This document shows, piece by piece, positions 13,323 through 25,951 of a stretch of DNA of 64,000 nucleotides (position 1 is its first letter; each line of letters starts with the position of its first letter). The position numbers and the translations under genes are program-made. The DNA comes from Pseudomonas sp. GR 6-02 (GTDB lineage: Bacteria > Pseudomonadota > Gammaproteobacteria > Pseudomonadales > Pseudomonadaceae), in assembly GCF_001655615.1 (NCBI RefSeq), contig NZ_CP011567.1, positions 4,101,001 through 4,165,000 on the forward strand. The letters are read 5' to 3'. The notes under the pieces are model-generated. The model was not told where the DNA came from and ran no database searches. It saw only the letters and a list, made by a program, of their open reading frames with translations.

Positions 13323-14492
13323 ATGAATCCTGACATTCCTCTTCAACTTCTGGGCGGCATCACGGCACGGGAATTCCTGCGCGACTACTGGCAGAAAAAA
13401 CCGCTGCTGATCCGTCAGGCGATTCCTGATTTCGAAAGCCCGATCGACGCCGACGAACTGGCCGGCCTGGCGCTGGAAGAAGAAGTCGAATCGCGCCTGG
13501 TGATCGAGCACGGTGAGCGCCCTTGGGAATTGCGCCGCGGCCCGTTCGCCGAAGACGAATTCAGCAAACTGCCGGAACGCGAATGGACCCTGCTGGTGCA
13601 AGCCGTCGACCAATTCGTGCCGGAAGTCGCCGAACTGCTGGAAAACTTCCGCTTCCTGCCGAGCTGGCGCGTCGACGACGTGATGATCAGCTTCGCCGCC
13701 CCGGGTGGTAGCGTCGGCCCGCACTTCGATAACTACGACGTGTTCCTGCTGCAAGGCCACGGCAAGCGCAACTGGAAAATCGGCCAGATGTGCGACACCG
13801 AGAGCCCGCTGCTGCAGCACGCGGACCTGCGCATCCTCGCCGAATTCAAAGCCACCGATGAGTGGGTACTGGAACCGGGCGACATGCTCTACCTGCCGCC
13901 GCGCCTGGCTCACTGTGGCGTGGCTGTCGACGACTGCATGACCTACTCAGTCGGTTTCCGCGCCCCGAGCGCCGCTGAAGTGCTGACCCACTTCACCGAC
14001 TTCCTCAGCCAGTTCCTGTCGGACGAAGAGCGCTACACCGACGCCGACGCCCTGCCGGCGGTCGATCCTCATCAGATCCAGCACGATGCCCTTGATCGCC
14101 TCAAAAGCCTGCTGGCCGAGCACATGAGCGACGAGCGCCTGCTGCTGACCTGGTTCGGCCAGTTCATGACCGAGCCGCGCTACCCGGAACTGGTGGTCGG
14201 CCCGGAAGAAGTCGAAGAGCAAGACTTCCTCAGCGCTCTCGAAGAAGGTGCCGTGCTGATCCGCAACCCGAGTGCGCGTCTGGCCTGGTCGGAAGTCGAC
14301 GACGACCTGCTGCTGTTCGCCAGCGGCCAGAGCCGCTACCTGCCGGGCAAGCTGCGCGAGCTGCTGAAAATGATCTGCGCCGCCGACGCCCTGCATGTCG
14401 ATAACCTCGGCTCATGGCTGAGCGACGAAGACGGCCGTGGCCTGCTGTGTGAACTGGTCAAGCAGGGCAGCCTGGGGTTTGCCGATGAATAA
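13323..14492 (+). CDS. roxA: ribosomal protein L16 arginine hydroxylase, RoxA/YcfD-type cupin
   Basis: A 389-residue JmjC-like 2-oxoglutarate/Fe(II) oxygenase that in E. coli hydroxylates an Arg of ribosomal protein L16. The iron-binding HxD is visible in VGPHFDNYDVFLLQGHGKR, with the distal His in YLPPRLAHCGVAV. The N-terminus LLGGITAREFLRDYWQKKPL is the family signature (DYWQKKPL). A C-terminal winged-helix-like dimer region follows. ATG 13323 is chosen because AGGTT precedes it and it gives the family N-terminus. It overlaps the downstream GNAT gene by 8 bases. Confidence 0.92.
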   Translation: MNPDIPLQLLGGITAREFLRDYWQKKPLLIRQAIPDFESPIDADELAGLALEEEVESRLVIEHGERPWELRRGPFAEDEFSKLPEREWTLLVQAVDQFVPEVAELLENFRFLPSWRVDDVMISFAAPGGSVGPHFDNYDVFLLQGHGKRNWKIGQMCDTESPLLQHADLRILAEFKATDEWVLEPGDMLYLPPRLAHCGVAVDDCMTYSVGFRAPSAAEVLTHFTDFLSQFLSDEERYTDADALPAVDPHQIQHDALDRLKSLLAEHMSDERLLLTWFGQFMTEPRYPELVVGPEEVEEQDFLSALEEGAVLIRNPSARLAWSEVDDDLLLFASGQSRYLPGKLRELLKMICAADALHVDNLGSWLSDEDGRGLLCELVKQGSLGFADE

Positions 14493-14910
14493 GATTCACG
14501 TACGTGTCGCAGACTGGCAAAAGGACAACGCCGAGATCCGGCGCATTCGTGAGGCAGTATTCGTCGCCGAGCAATCCGTTCCTCCTGAACTGGAATGGGA
14601 TGCCGATGACGCCACGGCGGTGCATTTCCTGGCCTTCGAAGGCGACTTTCCGATCGGCACCGCCCGCCTGTTGCCCGATGGCCACATCGGCCGGGTATCG
14701 GTGCTCAAAGACTGGCGCGGCATGAAGGTTGGCGATGCGCTGATGCAAGCGGTGATCGGTGAAGCCGAGAAGCGCGGGCTGAAGCAGCAGATGCTGAGCG
14801 CGCAAGTGCAGGCCACGGCGTTCTATGAACGCTTGGGTTTCAGCATGGTCAGTGAGGAATTCCTGGAAGCCGGGATTCCGCATGTGGACATGGTGCGTCA
14901 CTCGGCTTGA
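14485..14910 (+). CDS. GNAT family N-acetyltransferase
   Basis: A 141-residue GNAT acetyltransferase of the ElaA/YjcF-like type. FVAEQSVPPELEWDADDATA is a characteristic N-terminal motif. The acetyl-CoA loop is VLKDWRGMKVGDALMQAVIG (about 72-91, related to the usual R/Q-x-x-G-x-G/A), and AQVQATAFYERLGFSMVSEE is the C-terminal GNAT segment. It starts inside the roxA stop region, so the two are translationally coupled. The substrate is unknown. In P. aeruginosa a GNAT gene lies in the same neighbourhood. Confidence 0.9.
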   Translation: MNKIHVRVADWQKDNAEIRRIREAVFVAEQSVPPELEWDADDATAVHFLAFEGDFPIGTARLLPDGHIGRVSVLKDWRGMKVGDALMQAVIGEAEKRGLKQQMLSAQVQATAFYERLGFSMVSEEFLEAGIPHVDMVRHSA

Positions 14911-14914
14911 TTCC

Positions 14915-15010
14915 CTGTGGCGAGGGGGCTTGCCCCCGTTGGGCTGCGCAGCAGCCCTGATAATTTTGGGGCCGCTTCGCGCCCCAGCGGGAGCAAGCTC
15001 CCTCGCCACA
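14915..15010. repeat. REPIN: paired inverted REP elements
   Basis: The outer arms GTGGCGAGGGGGCTTGCCCC (from 14917) and GGGAGCAAGCTCCCTCGCCAC (to 15009) are inverted copies. Between them lie two small hairpins, GGGCTGCGCAGCAGCCC (14941-14957) and GGGGCCGCTTCGCGCCCC. A sister copy with perfect 28-bp arms is at 38072-38177. This is the GTGGCGAGGGAGCTTGCTCC repeat typical of P. fluorescens genomes. Confidence 0.85.
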
Positions 15011-15030
15011 AAAGCCATCAAGAACTCCAC

Positions 15031-15067
15031 AAAACGCCCCGCCATTCTCGGATGCCGGGGCGTTTTG
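15031..15067 (+). terminator. terminator after roxA-GNAT
   Basis: CAAAACGCCCCG CCATTCTCGGATGC CGGGGCGTTTTG is a strong hairpin with T4 on the + side and the same on the - side. It isolates the upstream pair from the gene at 15145. Confidence 0.75.
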
Positions 15068-15144
15068 CTGTCTGTGATTCAACTCGCACCACGCCGGGCC
15101 GACAAACTGGCAATATCAAACCTTTGATTTGCGGAGAAACGGAC

Positions 15145-15906
15145 ATGTCCCTACGCACCCTGCTCACCACGCTGCTGCTGACCTGCAGTTTTTCGGTCAT
15201 GGCCGCCACCGAGATCGTGCCCCTGAATTACCGCACCAGCGCCGACCTGCTGCCAGTAGCGCAGAACTTCATCGGCAAGGACGGCAAGGTCAGCGCCTAC
15301 GGCAACCAGCTGATCGTCAACGCCGAGCCCGACAAGATCGATGAACTCAAGACCTTCCTCGCGCAACTCGACACCGCCCCCAAACGCTTACTGATCACCG
15401 TCGACACCAACGAAAACAACTTTCAGGGCGATCAGGGCTACTCGGTCAACGGTGCCGCACCGAATCAAACCCGCATCATCAATCGCAGCACCGACAGCCG
15501 TGAAGGCGGTATCCAGCAGATTCAGGCCAGCGAAGGCGCACCGGCGCTAATCCAGGTCGGCCAAAGCGTGCCGCTCACCAGCACTCAGACTGACGGCTAT
15601 GGCGACCTGCGCAGCCAGACCGAATACCGCAATGTCACCCAGGGTTTCTACGTCACCGCCAGCGTCACCGGCAACATCGTTCACCTGGCTATCAGCACCA
15701 ACCGTGACCGGATGAGCCAGGAACGTCCCGATGTAGTGAACGTGCAAAGTACCGACACAACTGTCAGCGGTCGACTGGGCGAGTGGATCACCCTGGCCGG
15801 CGTGAATCGTCAGACTCAGGCCGACAAACAGGGCCTGACCCGCAGCTACTCGACTCAGGGCCGGGATGACATGACTTTACGGGTGAAAGTCGACACCTTG
15901 GACTAA
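15145..15906 (+). CDS. exported protein with secretin N-terminal (NolW-like) domain
   Basis: A 253-residue protein with a signal peptide (MSLRTLLTTLLLTCSFSVMA, cleavage after AMA-like A20). The mature part begins with a short secretin N-domain: IVPLNYRTSADLLPVAQNFI then GKVSAYGNQLIVNAEPDKID and ELKTFLAQLDTAPKRLLITV, the beta-alpha-beta fold of GspD/NolW domains. The rest (VGQSVPLTST..., TQGFYVTASVTGNIVHLAIS) resembles the start of a secretin barrel domain but is far too short for a pore. It matches a conserved Pseudomonas gene between purB and aceA. Its role is unknown; it is probably periplasmic or outer-membrane associated. GGAG lies 8 bases before the ATG. Confidence 0.82.
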   Translation: MSLRTLLTTLLLTCSFSVMAATEIVPLNYRTSADLLPVAQNFIGKDGKVSAYGNQLIVNAEPDKIDELKTFLAQLDTAPKRLLITVDTNENNFQGDQGYSVNGAAPNQTRIINRSTDSREGGIQQIQASEGAPALIQVGQSVPLTSTQTDGYGDLRSQTEYRNVTQGFYVTASVTGNIVHLAISTNRDRMSQERPDVVNVQSTDTTVSGRLGEWITLAGVNRQTQADKQGLTRSYSTQGRDDMTLRVKVDTLD

Positions 15907-16420
15907 AGCACCAAAAACTGACTGATTAGTCGTATTAGACCAAAGATGTAGTGCTTGAAAAAAAGCACTACAAAACGTTTGACGAGCCAAAAAAGCAAAG
16001 GCATGATGGCCTCGCTCCCGCTAATCAGAGGCCCTGGCAAGGGCTTTCGAGTCGCTGTTCGCACCCTACCCCGCGAGCCGATTCGTGTCTGTACCGCCCA
16101 CAAGGTGTGTTTGACGAGGTTGCCGACTGGAACGAAGTTGTCCCGAGGGACGGAAGCGTAATTAGGTAACCCGGCTCCACACTGAAGTTCGCACCAAGGC
16201 CCACGACGCCCGAATGCGCTCGCCAGTTCGCCCTTACCTGCTCACTTCCCCTCGAGCCCATCGTTCATCCCGTCGCCATCCCCGCCGAACCCGACTTGAC
16301 CGCCTAAGCTTCTGGTCAGCGAGCAGCCATGTACGCCCCCAACTGAATGAGCGTATTTGGCACGCAGGAATTGTTCACCCAGAACCATTTTCGATTAAAG
16401 ACGCGACGAGGTTTATCTCC
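15907..16420. other. 514-bp gap upstream of aceA
   Basis: No supported gene. At 15948-15971 a 9-bp hairpin GTAGTGCTT-GAAAAA-AAGCACTAC lies 40 bases beyond the upstream gene, but it lacks a T-run. The remainder presumably holds the aceA promoter; I could not fix a -35/-10 pair. Open frames here have no Shine-Dalgarno or motif support. Confidence 0.5.
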
Positions 16421-17746
16421 ATGGCACTGACACGCGAACAGCAAATTGCAGCCCTCGAAAAAGACTGGGCTGAAAACCCACGCTGGAAAGGCGTGAAGCG
16501 CAATTACTCCGCTGCTGACGTCGTCCGTCTGCGTGGCTCGGTTCAACCTGAGCACACCTTTGCAAAAATGGGCGCCGAGAAGCTCTGGAACCTGGTGACC
16601 CAGGGCGCCAAGCCATCCTTCCGTCCTGAGAAAGATTTCGTCAACTGCATGGGCGCCCTGACCGGTGGCCAGGCGGTACAGCAAGTCAAGGCCGGCATCC
16701 AGGCGATCTACCTGTCGGGCTGGCAAGTGGCTGCGGATAACAACTCCGCCGAATCGATGTACCCGGACCAGTCGCTGTACCCGGTGGATTCGGTTCCAAC
16801 CGTGGTCAAGCGCATCAACAACTCGTTCCGTCGCGCTGACCAGATTCAGTGGAAAGCCGGCAAGAACCCGGGCGACGAAGGCTACATCGACTACTTCGCC
16901 CCGATCGTGGCTGACGCTGAAGCCGGTTTCGGCGGCGTGCTGAACGCTTACGAGCTGATGAAAAGCATGATCGAAGCAGGCGCCGCCGGCGTTCACTTCG
17001 AAGACCAACTGGCCTCCGTGAAAAAATGCGGCCACATGGGCGGCAAGGTACTGGTTCCGACCCAGGAAGCCGTGCAGAAGCTGACCGCTGCTCGCCTGGC
17101 AGCCGACGTCGCCGGCGTACCGACCATTATCCTGGCCCGTACCGACGCCAACGCTGCTGACCTGCTGACGTCCGACTGCGACCCGTACGACCAGCCATTC
17201 GTGACCGGCACCCGTACCCAGGAAGGCTTCTACAAGGTTCGCGCCGGTCTCGACCAGGCCATCGCTCGCGGCCTGGCCTACGCGCCGTACGCCGACCTGA
17301 TCTGGTGCGAAACCGCCAAGCCGGATCTGGACGAAGCCCGTCGCTTCGCCGAAGCGATCAAAAAGGAATACCCGGACCAACTGCTGTCGTACAACTGCTC
17401 GCCTTCCTTCAACTGGAAGAAAAACCTGGACGACGCGACCATCGCCAAGTTCCAGCGCGAACTGTCCGCCATGGGCTACAAGCACCAGTTCATCACCCTG
17501 GCCGGCATTCACAACATGTGGCACAGCATGTTCAACCTGGCGCACGACTACGCCCGCAACGACATGACTGCCTACGTGAAGCTGCAAGAGCAAGAGTTCG
17601 CTGACGCCGCCAAGGGCTACACCTTCGTGGCTCACCAGCAGGAAGTGGGCACCGGCTACTTCGACGACATGACCACCGTGATCCAGGGTGGCACGTCTTC
17701 GGTAACCGCACTGACCGGCTCGACCGAAGAAGAACAGTTCCACTGA
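16421..17746 (+). CDS. aceA: isocitrate lyase
   Basis: AceA splits isocitrate to glyoxylate and succinate, the entry of the glyoxylate shunt. The 441-residue protein starts [20 protein letters not shown]. The catalytic KKCGHMGGK loop is visible in [17 protein letters not shown] near residue 203. The substrate motif [14 protein letters not shown] is near 326, and WQVAADNN near 105 is typical of isocitrate lyase. ATG 16421 has GAGG 10 bases upstream; a longer frame upstream is not supported. It competes with Icd/Idh, encoded 7-10 kb away, for isocitrate. No aceB/glcB neighbour is present. Confidence 0.97.
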   Translation: MALTREQQIAALEKDWAENPRWKGVKRNYSAADVVRLRGSVQPEHTFAKMGAEKLWNLVTQGAKPSFRPEKDFVNCMGALTGGQAVQQVKAGIQAIYLSGWQVAADNNSAESMYPDQSLYPVDSVPTVVKRINNSFRRADQIQWKAGKNPGDEGYIDYFAPIVADAEAGFGGVLNAYELMKSMIEAGAAGVHFEDQLASVKKCGHMGGKVLVPTQEAVQKLTAARLAADVAGVPTIILARTDANAADLLTSDCDPYDQPFVTGTRTQEGFYKVRAGLDQAIARGLAYAPYADLIWCETAKPDLDEARRFAEAIKKEYPDQLLSYNCSPSFNWKKNLDDATIAKFQRELSAMGYKHQFITLAGIHNMWHSMFNLAHDYARNDMTAYVKLQEQEFADAAKGYTFVAHQQEVGTGYFDDMTTVIQGGTSSVTALTGSTEEEQFH

Positions 17747-17812
17747 TCTGCTTCGCTTAAACAAACGGCCCTTGCGGACCGAATAAAAAGCTAACCGCAA
17801 AGCCGCTCATCT

Positions 17813-17842
17813 GACGCCCCGACTGGTTCGGGGCGTTTTTTT
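17813..17842 (+). terminator. terminator of aceA
   Basis: GACGCCCCGACTGGTTCGGG followed by GCGTTTTTTT: a GCCCC/GGGGC stem and seven T, about 65 bases after the aceA stop. Confidence 0.88.
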
Positions 17843-18291
17843 GCCTGGGATTCCCCTCCTCTCACTCCTACAGGATCGAGCGCAGGGAAAAACCTTGATC
17901 CAGAGCAGTTTCACGATCAGGAAAACAAGGTAAAACCACCCCGCGCGCTACTTGCAGTAACGCGCATATAAGACAACTTCCCGTACCGCTGCTCGCTAAA
18001 CAGTTTGAAAACCATACCAAATAACATTGATTATCATTTAGCGACAACTATGTTCGTTACATTCCCTACAAAACATATTTGACAAAACCCCCGCTAATGC
18101 CCGAACCGTATGGGCTACAGGGCTTTGGAGATGCGCCATGTCCTTATTCCAATAAATAATTTCGCTATAGGAATTTTACTTGCAGGGTGTTTAGCCATAA
18201 AATCAGCGGGATTGATTGCTGCGACATATCGTCACTGCCTTATTTCTTTATCAAGCTCAGAGACCTTTGCTCTCTGTTAAGGATTACCAGC
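17843..18291 (+). promoter_or_regulatory. 449-bp leader/promoter region of the nuo operon
   Basis: AT-rich relative to flanks and without a credible gene. A consensus TTGACA is at 18079-18084, but no good -10 lies 16-18 bases beyond. A Fur-box-like stretch AACATTGATTATCATTTAG (18023-18041) matches 12 of 19 positions of the classical consensus. AAGGATT 8 bases before the nuoA ATG is its ribosome-binding site. Confidence 0.4.
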
Positions 18292-18705
18292 ATGCCCGAA
18301 GCGACCGGACTCATGGCCCACAACTGGGGCTTTGCCATTTTCCTTCTGGGTGTCGGCGGCCTTTGCGCCTTCATGCTCGGCGTCTCCAGCCTCCTCGGGT
18401 CAAAAGCCTGGGGCCGCAGCAAAAACGAACCGTTCGAGTCCGGCATGCTACCTACAGGTGGCGCCCGCTTGCGGCTCTCAGCCAAATTCTATCTGGTCGC
18501 GATGCTCTTCGTGATCTTCGATATCGAAGCCCTCTTTCTCTTTGCCTGGTCTGTGTCCGTCCGCGAAAGCGGCTGGACCGGATTCGTCGAAGCTCTCGTT
18601 TTCATAGCAATTCTGTTGGCAGGTCTTGTCTACCTATTTCGAGTGGGCGCCCTTGACTGGGCTCCGGCAGCTCGTCTTAAGCGGCAAGCGAAGCTGAAAC
18701 AATGA
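18292..18705 (+). CDS. nuoA: NADH-quinone oxidoreductase subunit A
   Basis: NuoA is a small membrane subunit of NDH-1 (complex I) near the quinone cavity. The 137-residue protein has three membrane segments: [40 protein letters not shown] and [17 protein letters not shown]. The conserved acidic FDIE pair lies in TM2, and PFESGMLP is the conserved loop. ATG 18292 has AAGGATT eight bases upstream and gives the family length; a longer in-frame start is rejected. First gene of a 13-gene operon. Confidence 0.95.
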   Translation: MPEATGLMAHNWGFAIFLLGVGGLCAFMLGVSSLLGSKAWGRSKNEPFESGMLPTGGARLRLSAKFYLVAMLFVIFDIEALFLFAWSVSVRESGWTGFVEALVFIAILLAGLVYLFRVGALDWAPAARLKRQAKLKQ

Positions 18706-18715
18706 GGCTTTGGCA

Positions 18716-19390
18716 ATGCAATACAATCTCACCAGGATCGACCCCGATGCTCCTAACGAGCAGTATCCGATTGGCCAACGGGAAACCGTTTCCGATCCGT
18801 TAGAAGATCAAGTTCACAAAAACATTTTCATGGGCAAGCTCGAAGACGTGCTCAACGGCACGATCAACTGGGGGCGCAAGAACTCCCTGTGGCCGTATAA
18901 CTTCGGTCTTTCGTGCTGCTACGTGGAAATGACCACCGCCTTCACGGCGCCCCACGACATCGCGCGCTTTGGCGCCGAGGTAATCCGGGCATCGCCGCGT
19001 CAGGCGGATTTCATGGTTATCGCCGGTACCTGCTTCATCAAGATGGCGCCGATCATTCAGCGTCTCTACGAGCAGATGCTCGAACCTAAATGGGTCATTT
19101 CCATGGGTTCGTGCGCCAACTCCGGTGGCATGTACGACATCTACTCCGTCGTTCAAGGGGTGGACAAGTTCCTGCCCGTGGACGTCTACGTGCCTGGCTG
19201 CCCACCCCGCCCTGAAGCTTTTCTGCAAGGCTTGATGCTGTTGCAGGAGTCGATTGGCCAGGAGCGTCGCCCACTTTCCTGGGTCGTTGGCGATCAAGGC
19301 GTTTACCGCGCCGAGATGCCTTCGCAAAAGGAACAGCGCCGCGAACAGCGTATTCAGGTAACCAACCTGCGCAGCCCCGACGAAGTCTGA
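18716..19390 (+). CDS. nuoB: NADH-quinone oxidoreductase subunit B
   Basis: NuoB carries the terminal 4Fe-4S cluster N2 that passes electrons to quinone. The 224-residue protein has the tandem Cys motif in [13 protein letters not shown], then [14 protein letters not shown] and [14 protein letters not shown], which together supply the four cluster ligands. GAGG at 18704-18707 sits 8 bases before ATG 18716; a TTG at 18710 is in frame but too close. It follows nuoA after 10 bases. Confidence 0.97.
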   Translation: MQYNLTRIDPDAPNEQYPIGQRETVSDPLEDQVHKNIFMGKLEDVLNGTINWGRKNSLWPYNFGLSCCYVEMTTAFTAPHDIARFGAEVIRASPRQADFMVIAGTCFIKMAPIIQRLYEQMLEPKWVISMGSCANSGGMYDIYSVVQGVDKFLPVDVYVPGCPPRPEAFLQGLMLLQESIGQERRPLSWVVGDQGVYRAEMPSQKEQRREQRIQVTNLRSPDEV

Positions 19391-19456
19391 TCCAGATCTG
19401 CTTCTTTTATAGAACGAGAAACTGGCTTCATTCTTTACGTTGACCGAAAGCGATAA

Positions 19457-21247
<1,791 letters not shown>

Positions 21248-21249
21248 GC

Positions 21250-21747
21250 ATGAACAGCACGCTTATCCTGACAGACCGTTTCGCCCTCAGCGAAACCGAG
21301 CGCTCGGCCATCGAGCACGAGCTGCATCACTACGAAGACCCGCGCGCGGCGTCGATCGAAGCCCTGAAGATCGTTCAGAAGGAACGTGGCTGGGTGCCTG
21401 ACGGCGCGCTCTACGCCATCGGCGAAATCCTCGGCATCCCGGCAAGCGACGTTGAAGGGGTGGCTACTTTCTACAGCCAGATCTTCCGTCAGCCAGTCGG
21501 CCGTCACATCATCCGCGTCTGCGACAGCATGGTCTGCTACATCGGCGGCCATGAGTCGGTGGTCAGCGAAATCCAGAGCAAGCTGGGCATCGGCCTGGGC
21601 CAGACCACCGCCGACGGTCGCTTCACCCTGCTGCCGGTCTGCTGCCTCGGCAACTGTGACAAGGCGCCGGCGTTGATGATCGACGACGACACATTCGGTG
21701 ATGTGCAGCCTGCCGGCGTTGCCAAATTGCTCGAGGGCTACGTATGA
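21250..21747 (+). CDS. nuoE: NADH-quinone oxidoreductase subunit E
   Basis: NuoE is a thioredoxin-fold peripheral subunit with the 2Fe-2S cluster N1a. The 165-residue protein has the ligand pairs C-x4-C in [12 protein letters not shown] and C-x3-C in [14 protein letters not shown]. It starts two bases after nuoCD and overlaps nuoF by four (ATGA), so translation is coupled. Confidence 0.97.
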   Translation: MNSTLILTDRFALSETERSAIEHELHHYEDPRAASIEALKIVQKERGWVPDGALYAIGEILGIPASDVEGVATFYSQIFRQPVGRHIIRVCDSMVCYIGGHESVVSEIQSKLGIGLGQTTADGRFTLLPVCCLGNCDKAPALMIDDDTFGDVQPAGVAKLLEGYV

Positions 21748-23099
21748 CCCTGACTTCCTTCGGTCCAGCCAACCGCATCAAGCGTTCGGCCGAGACTCAC
21801 CCGCTCACCTGGCGTCTGCGTGACGACGGCGAAGCCGTATGGCTCGATGAGTACCAGGCCAAGAACGGTTATGCCGCTGCACGCAAGGCCTTCGCCGACA
21901 TGGCCCAGGACGACATCGTCCAGACCGTGAAAGACTCCGGCCTCAAGGGCCGCGGCGGTGCAGGCTTCCCCACGGGCGTGAAGTGGGGCCTGATGCCCAA
22001 GGACGAATCCATCAACATCCGCTACCTGCTGTGCAACGCGGATGAAATGGAGCCGAACACCTGGAAAGACCGCATGCTGATGGAGCAACTGCCCCATCTG
22101 CTGATCGAAGGCATGCTGATCAGTGCTCGCGCGCTGAAAACCTACCGTGGCTACATCTTCCTGCGTGGCGAGTACACCACCGCCGCCAAGCACCTCAACC
22201 GTGCCGTGGAAGAAGCCAAGGCAGCAGGCCTGCTGGGCAAGAACATCCTGGGCAGCGGCTTCGATTTCGAGCTGTTCGTCCACACCGGCGCCGGGCGTTA
22301 CATCTGCGGTGAAGAAACCGCACTGATCAACTCCCTCGAAGGCCGCCGCGCCAACCCGCGCTCCAAGCCGCCCTTCCCTGCCGCCGTGGGCGTGTGGGGC
22401 AAGCCGACTTGCGTGAACAACGTCGAAACCCTGTGCAACGTGCCGGCGATCATTGCCGACGGCGTGGACTGGTACAAATCGTTGGCCCGTGAAGGCAGCG
22501 AAGACATGGGCACCAAGCTCATGGGCTTCTCCGGCAAGGTCAAGAACCCGGGCCTGTGGGAATTGCCGTTCGGCGTTACCGGTCGCGAGCTGTTCGAAGA
22601 CTACGCCGGCGGCATGCGCGACGGTTACAAGCTCAAGTGCTGGCAGCCAGGCGGCGCCGGTACCGGTTTCCTGTTGCCGGAACACCTGGACGCACAAATG
22701 TACGCCGGCGGCATCGCCAAAGTGGGCACCCGTATGGGTACCGGCCTGGCCATGGCGGTGGACGACAGCGTCAACATGGTGTCCCTGCTGCGCAACATGG
22801 AAGAGTTCTTCGCCCGTGAATCGTGTGGTTTCTGCACCCCATGCCGTGACGGTCTGCCGTGGAGCGTCAAGCTGCTGCGCGCGATCGAGAACGGTGAAGG
22901 GCAAGCCGGCGATATCGAGACCCTGCTGGGTCTGGTCGGTTTCCTCGGCCCAGGCAAGACCTTCTGTGCTCACGCACCGGGTGCCGTGGAGCCGTTGGGC
23001 AGTGCCATCAAATACTTCCGTCCAGAGTTCGAAGCCGGCATCGCGCCTACCCGCGCCGTCGTCCCGCCTCTGGCAAAGCCGATCGTAGTCGGCGCTTAA
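21744..23099 (+). CDS. nuoF: NADH-quinone oxidoreductase subunit F
   Basis: NuoF binds NADH and FMN and carries cluster N3. The 451-residue protein contains the flavin/NADH loop [18 protein letters not shown] and [19 protein letters not shown]. The 4Fe-4S ligands are in [12 protein letters not shown], with the fourth Cys in [11 protein letters not shown]. Its start overlaps nuoE. A 137-base gap with a hairpin separates it from nuoG, the widest gap in the operon. Confidence 0.97.
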   Translation: MTLTSFGPANRIKRSAETHPLTWRLRDDGEAVWLDEYQAKNGYAAARKAFADMAQDDIVQTVKDSGLKGRGGAGFPTGVKWGLMPKDESINIRYLLCNADEMEPNTWKDRMLMEQLPHLLIEGMLISARALKTYRGYIFLRGEYTTAAKHLNRAVEEAKAAGLLGKNILGSGFDFELFVHTGAGRYICGEETALINSLEGRRANPRSKPPFPAAVGVWGKPTCVNNVETLCNVPAIIADGVDWYKSLAREGSEDMGTKLMGFSGKVKNPGLWELPFGVTGRELFEDYAGGMRDGYKLKCWQPGGAGTGFLLPEHLDAQMYAGGIAKVGTRMGTGLAMAVDDSVNMVSLLRNMEEFFARESCGFCTPCRDGLPWSVKLLRAIENGEGQAGDIETLLGLVGFLGPGKTFCAHAPGAVEPLGSAIKYFRPEFEAGIAPTRAVVPPLAKPIVVGA

Positions 23100-23108
23100 C
23101 GCTTTAAA

Positions 23109-23138
23109 AAAGGCGAACGGTCCGTGCCGTTCGCCTTT
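23109..23138 (+). other. strong hairpin between nuoF and nuoG
   Basis: AAAGGCGAACGG TCCGTG CCGTTCGCCTTT is a perfect 12-bp stem with a 6-base loop, 9 bases after the nuoF stop. Only three T follow, so it may be a partial terminator, an mRNA end-stabiliser or a processing site that sets the ratio of the NADH-module subunits. Confidence 0.7.
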
Positions 23139-23236
23139 CGTCCGATGACGCCTTTTGAGGCTGTTTGGATTTGGACGGATAACAAGATTCCATTAGCCAC
23201 GCCCGCTGACACCGGGCCAACGAAGAACTTTGAACC

Positions 23237-25951
23237 ATGGCCACTATCCACGTAGACGGCAAAGAGCTCGAAGTCGATGGGGCAGACAACCTGTTACAGG
23301 CATGTCTGTCGCTAGGCCTCGATATCCCTTATTTCTGCTGGCACCCAGCCCTTGGCAGCGTTGGCGCTTGCCGCCAGTGCGCGGTCAAGCAGTACACCGA
23401 CGAGAACGACAAGCGTGGTCGGATCGTCATGTCCTGCATGACCCCCGCCACCGACGGCAGCTGGATCTCCATCGACGACGAAGAAGCGAAAGTGTTTCGC
23501 GCCAGCGTCGTTGAATGGCTGATGACCAACCACCCTCACGACTGCCCGGTCTGTGAGGAAGGCGGTCACTGCCACCTGCAAGACATGACGGTGATGACCG
23601 GCCACAACGAGCGCCGTTATCGCTTCACCAAGCGTACCCACCAGAACCAGCAACTGGGCCCGTTCATTTCCCACGAAATGAACCGCTGCATCGCCTGCTA
23701 TCGCTGCGTGCGCTTCTATAAGGACTACGCCGGTGGCACCGATCTCGGTGTGTTTGGCGCCCACGACAACGTGTACTTCGGTCGCGTTGAAGACGGCACC
23801 CTGGAAAGCGAGTTCTCCGGCAACCTCACCGAGGTCTGCCCGACCGGTGTGTTCACCGACAAGACTCACTCCGAGCGCTACAACCGCAAATGGGACATGC
23901 AGTTCTCGCCGAGCATCTGCCATGGCTGCTCCAGCGGTTGCAACATCTCCCCGGGCGAGCGTTACGGCGAACTGCGCCGCATCGAAAACCGCTTCAACGG
24001 TTCGGTGAACCAGTACTTCCTGTGCGACCGTGGCCGTTTCGGCTATGGCTATGTCAACCGCAAGGATCGCCCACGTCAGCCACTGCTGGCCAACGGCGCG
24101 AAACTGAGCCTGGACGAAGCACTGGATAAAGCCGCCGACCTGCTGCGCGGTCGCAACATCGTCGGTATCGGTTCGCCACGCGCCAGCCTCGAAAGCAACT
24201 ACGCGCTGCTCGAACTGGTCGGCGCCGAGCACTTCTACTCCGGTATCGAAGCCTCGGAGCTGGAACGCATTCGTCTGGTCATGCAGGTGCTCAAAGACAG
24301 CCCGCTGCCGATCCCGAACATGCGCGACGTCGAAGACCACGATGCGATTTTCGTCCTCGGCGAAGACCTGACCCAGACCGCTGCGCGCATGGCCCTGGCC
24401 CTGCGTCAATCGGTCAAGGGCAAGGCCGAAGACATGGCCGACGCCATGCGCGTTCAGCCATGGCTCGACGCCGCGGTGAAGAACATCGGCCAGCACGAGC
24501 TGAACCCGCTGTTCATCGCCAGCCTGGCTGAAACCAAGCTCGACGACATCGCTGAAGAATGCGTTCACGCCGCACCAGACGACCTGGCCCGCATCGGTTT
24601 CGCCGTGGCTCACGCCCTCGACGCCAGCGCACCGGCCGTTGAAGGTCTGGACGCCGAAGCTCTGGCGCTGGCCAAGCGCATTGCCGACGCCCTGCTCGCC
24701 GCCAAGCGTCCGCTGATCATTGCCGGTACCTCGCTGGGTTCCAAGGCGCTGATCGAAGCGGCGGCAAACATCGCCAAAGCCCTGAAGCTGCGCGAGAAGA
24801 ACGGTTCCATCAGCCTGATCGTGCCGGAGGCCAACAGCCTCGGCCTGGCCATGCTCGGCGGCAACTCGGTCGACGAAGCGCTGCAAGCGGTAATCGACGG
24901 CCGTGCCGACGCCATCGTCGTGCTGGAAAACGACCTGTACACCCGCACCGACAAATCCAAGGTCGATGCTGCCCTGAACGCCGCGAAAGTGGTGATCGTG
25001 GCGGACCATCAGAAGACCGCCACCAGCGATCGCGCGCACCTGGTACTGCCAGCGGCCAGCTTCGCTGAAGGCGACGGTACGCTGGTCAGCCAGGAAGGCC
25101 GCGCCCAGCGCTTCTTCCAGGTCTTCGACCCGACTTACCTCGACGCGAGCATTCTGGTTCACGAAGGCTGGCGCTGGCTGCACGCCCTGCGTTCGACCCT
25201 GCTGAACCAGCCGATCGACTGGACCCAACTGGACCACGTCACCGCTGCCGTTGCTGCAAGCACGCCGCAACTGGCGCGTATCGTCGATGCCGCACCGTCC
25301 GCCGCATTCCGGATCAAAGGCCTGAAACTGGCGCGCGAACCGCTGCGTTACTCCGGTCGTACCGCCATGCGCGCCGACATCAGCGTGCACGAACCGCGTA
25401 CTTCCCAGGATAACGACACCGCGTTCTCGTTCTCCATGGAAGGTTACTCGGGCTCCGCCGAACCGCGCCAGCAAGTACCTTTCGCCTGGTCTCCGGGCTG
25501 GAACTCGCCGCAAGCCTGGAACAAGTTCCAGGACGAAGTCGGTGGTCACCTGCGCGCTGGCGACCCGGGCACTCGCCTGATCGAAAGCACCGGTGATTCG
25601 CTGAACTGGTTCGCCAGTGTTCCGCGTGCGTTCAACCCGGCGCCAGGCACCTGGCAGGTCGTACCGTTCTTCCACCTGTTCGGCAGCGAAGAAAACTCTT
25701 CCAAAGCCGCACCGGTGCAGGAACGCATCCCGGCCGCCTACGTGTCGCTGGCCAAGTCCGAAGCCGATCGCCTGGGTGTCAATGACGGTGCCCTGCTGAG
25801 CTTGAACGTTGCCGGCCAGACTTTGCGTCTGCCGCTGCGCATCAACGAAGAGCTGGGTGCCGGTCTGGTCGCATTGCCTGCAGGTATCGCCGGCATTCCA
25901 CCAGCCATCTTTGGCAAATCCGTTGACGGTCTGCAGGAGGCAGCGCTATGA
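23237..25951 (+). CDS. nuoG: NADH-quinone oxidoreductase subunit G
   Basis: The largest peripheral subunit (904 residues) with several Fe-S clusters. The N-terminal 2Fe-2S ligands are in [20 protein letters not shown]. The His/Cys cluster motif is [19 protein letters not shown] and the N4-type ligands [17 protein letters not shown] molybdopterin-oxidoreductase-like domain follows, starting near [20 protein letters not shown], whose extra Cys set could bind cluster N7. The stop overlaps the nuoH start (ATGA). Confidence 0.97.
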   Translation: MATIHVDGKELEVDGADNLLQACLSLGLDIPYFCWHPALGSVGACRQCAVKQYTDENDKRGRIVMSCMTPATDGSWISIDDEEAKVFRASVVEWLMTNHPHDCPVCEEGGHCHLQDMTVMTGHNERRYRFTKRTHQNQQLGPFISHEMNRCIACYRCVRFYKDYAGGTDLGVFGAHDNVYFGRVEDGTLESEFSGNLTEVCPTGVFTDKTHSERYNRKWDMQFSPSICHGCSSGCNISPGERYGELRRIENRFNGSVNQYFLCDRGRFGYGYVNRKDRPRQPLLANGAKLSLDEALDKAADLLRGRNIVGIGSPRASLESNYALLELVGAEHFYSGIEASELERIRLVMQVLKDSPLPIPNMRDVEDHDAIFVLGEDLTQTAARMALALRQSVKGKAEDMADAMRVQPWLDAAVKNIGQHELNPLFIASLAETKLDDIAEECVHAAPDDLARIGFAVAHALDASAPAVEGLDAEALALAKRIADALLAAKRPLIIAGTSLGSKALIEAAANIAKALKLREKNGSISLIVPEANSLGLAMLGGNSVDEALQAVIDGRADAIVVLENDLYTRTDKSKVDAALNAAKVVIVADHQKTATSDRAHLVLPAASFAEGDGTLVSQEGRAQRFFQVFDPTYLDASILVHEGWRWLHALRSTLLNQPIDWTQLDHVTAAVAASTPQLARIVDAAPSAAFRIKGLKLAREPLRYSGRTAMRADISVHEPRTSQDNDTAFSFSMEGYSGSAEPRQQVPFAWSPGWNSPQAWNKFQDEVGGHLRAGDPGTRLIESTGDSLNWFASVPRAFNPAPGTWQVVPFFHLFGSEENSSKAAPVQERIPAAYVSLAKSEADRLGVNDGALLSLNVAGQTLRLPLRINEELGAGLVALPAGIAGIPPAIFGKSVDGLQEAAL

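Noticed and set aside
15948..15971. Hairpin GTAGTGCTT/AAGCACTAC as a terminator of the secretin-domain gene
   Set aside because: No T-run follows on either strand; recorded only as a hairpin in the gap entry.
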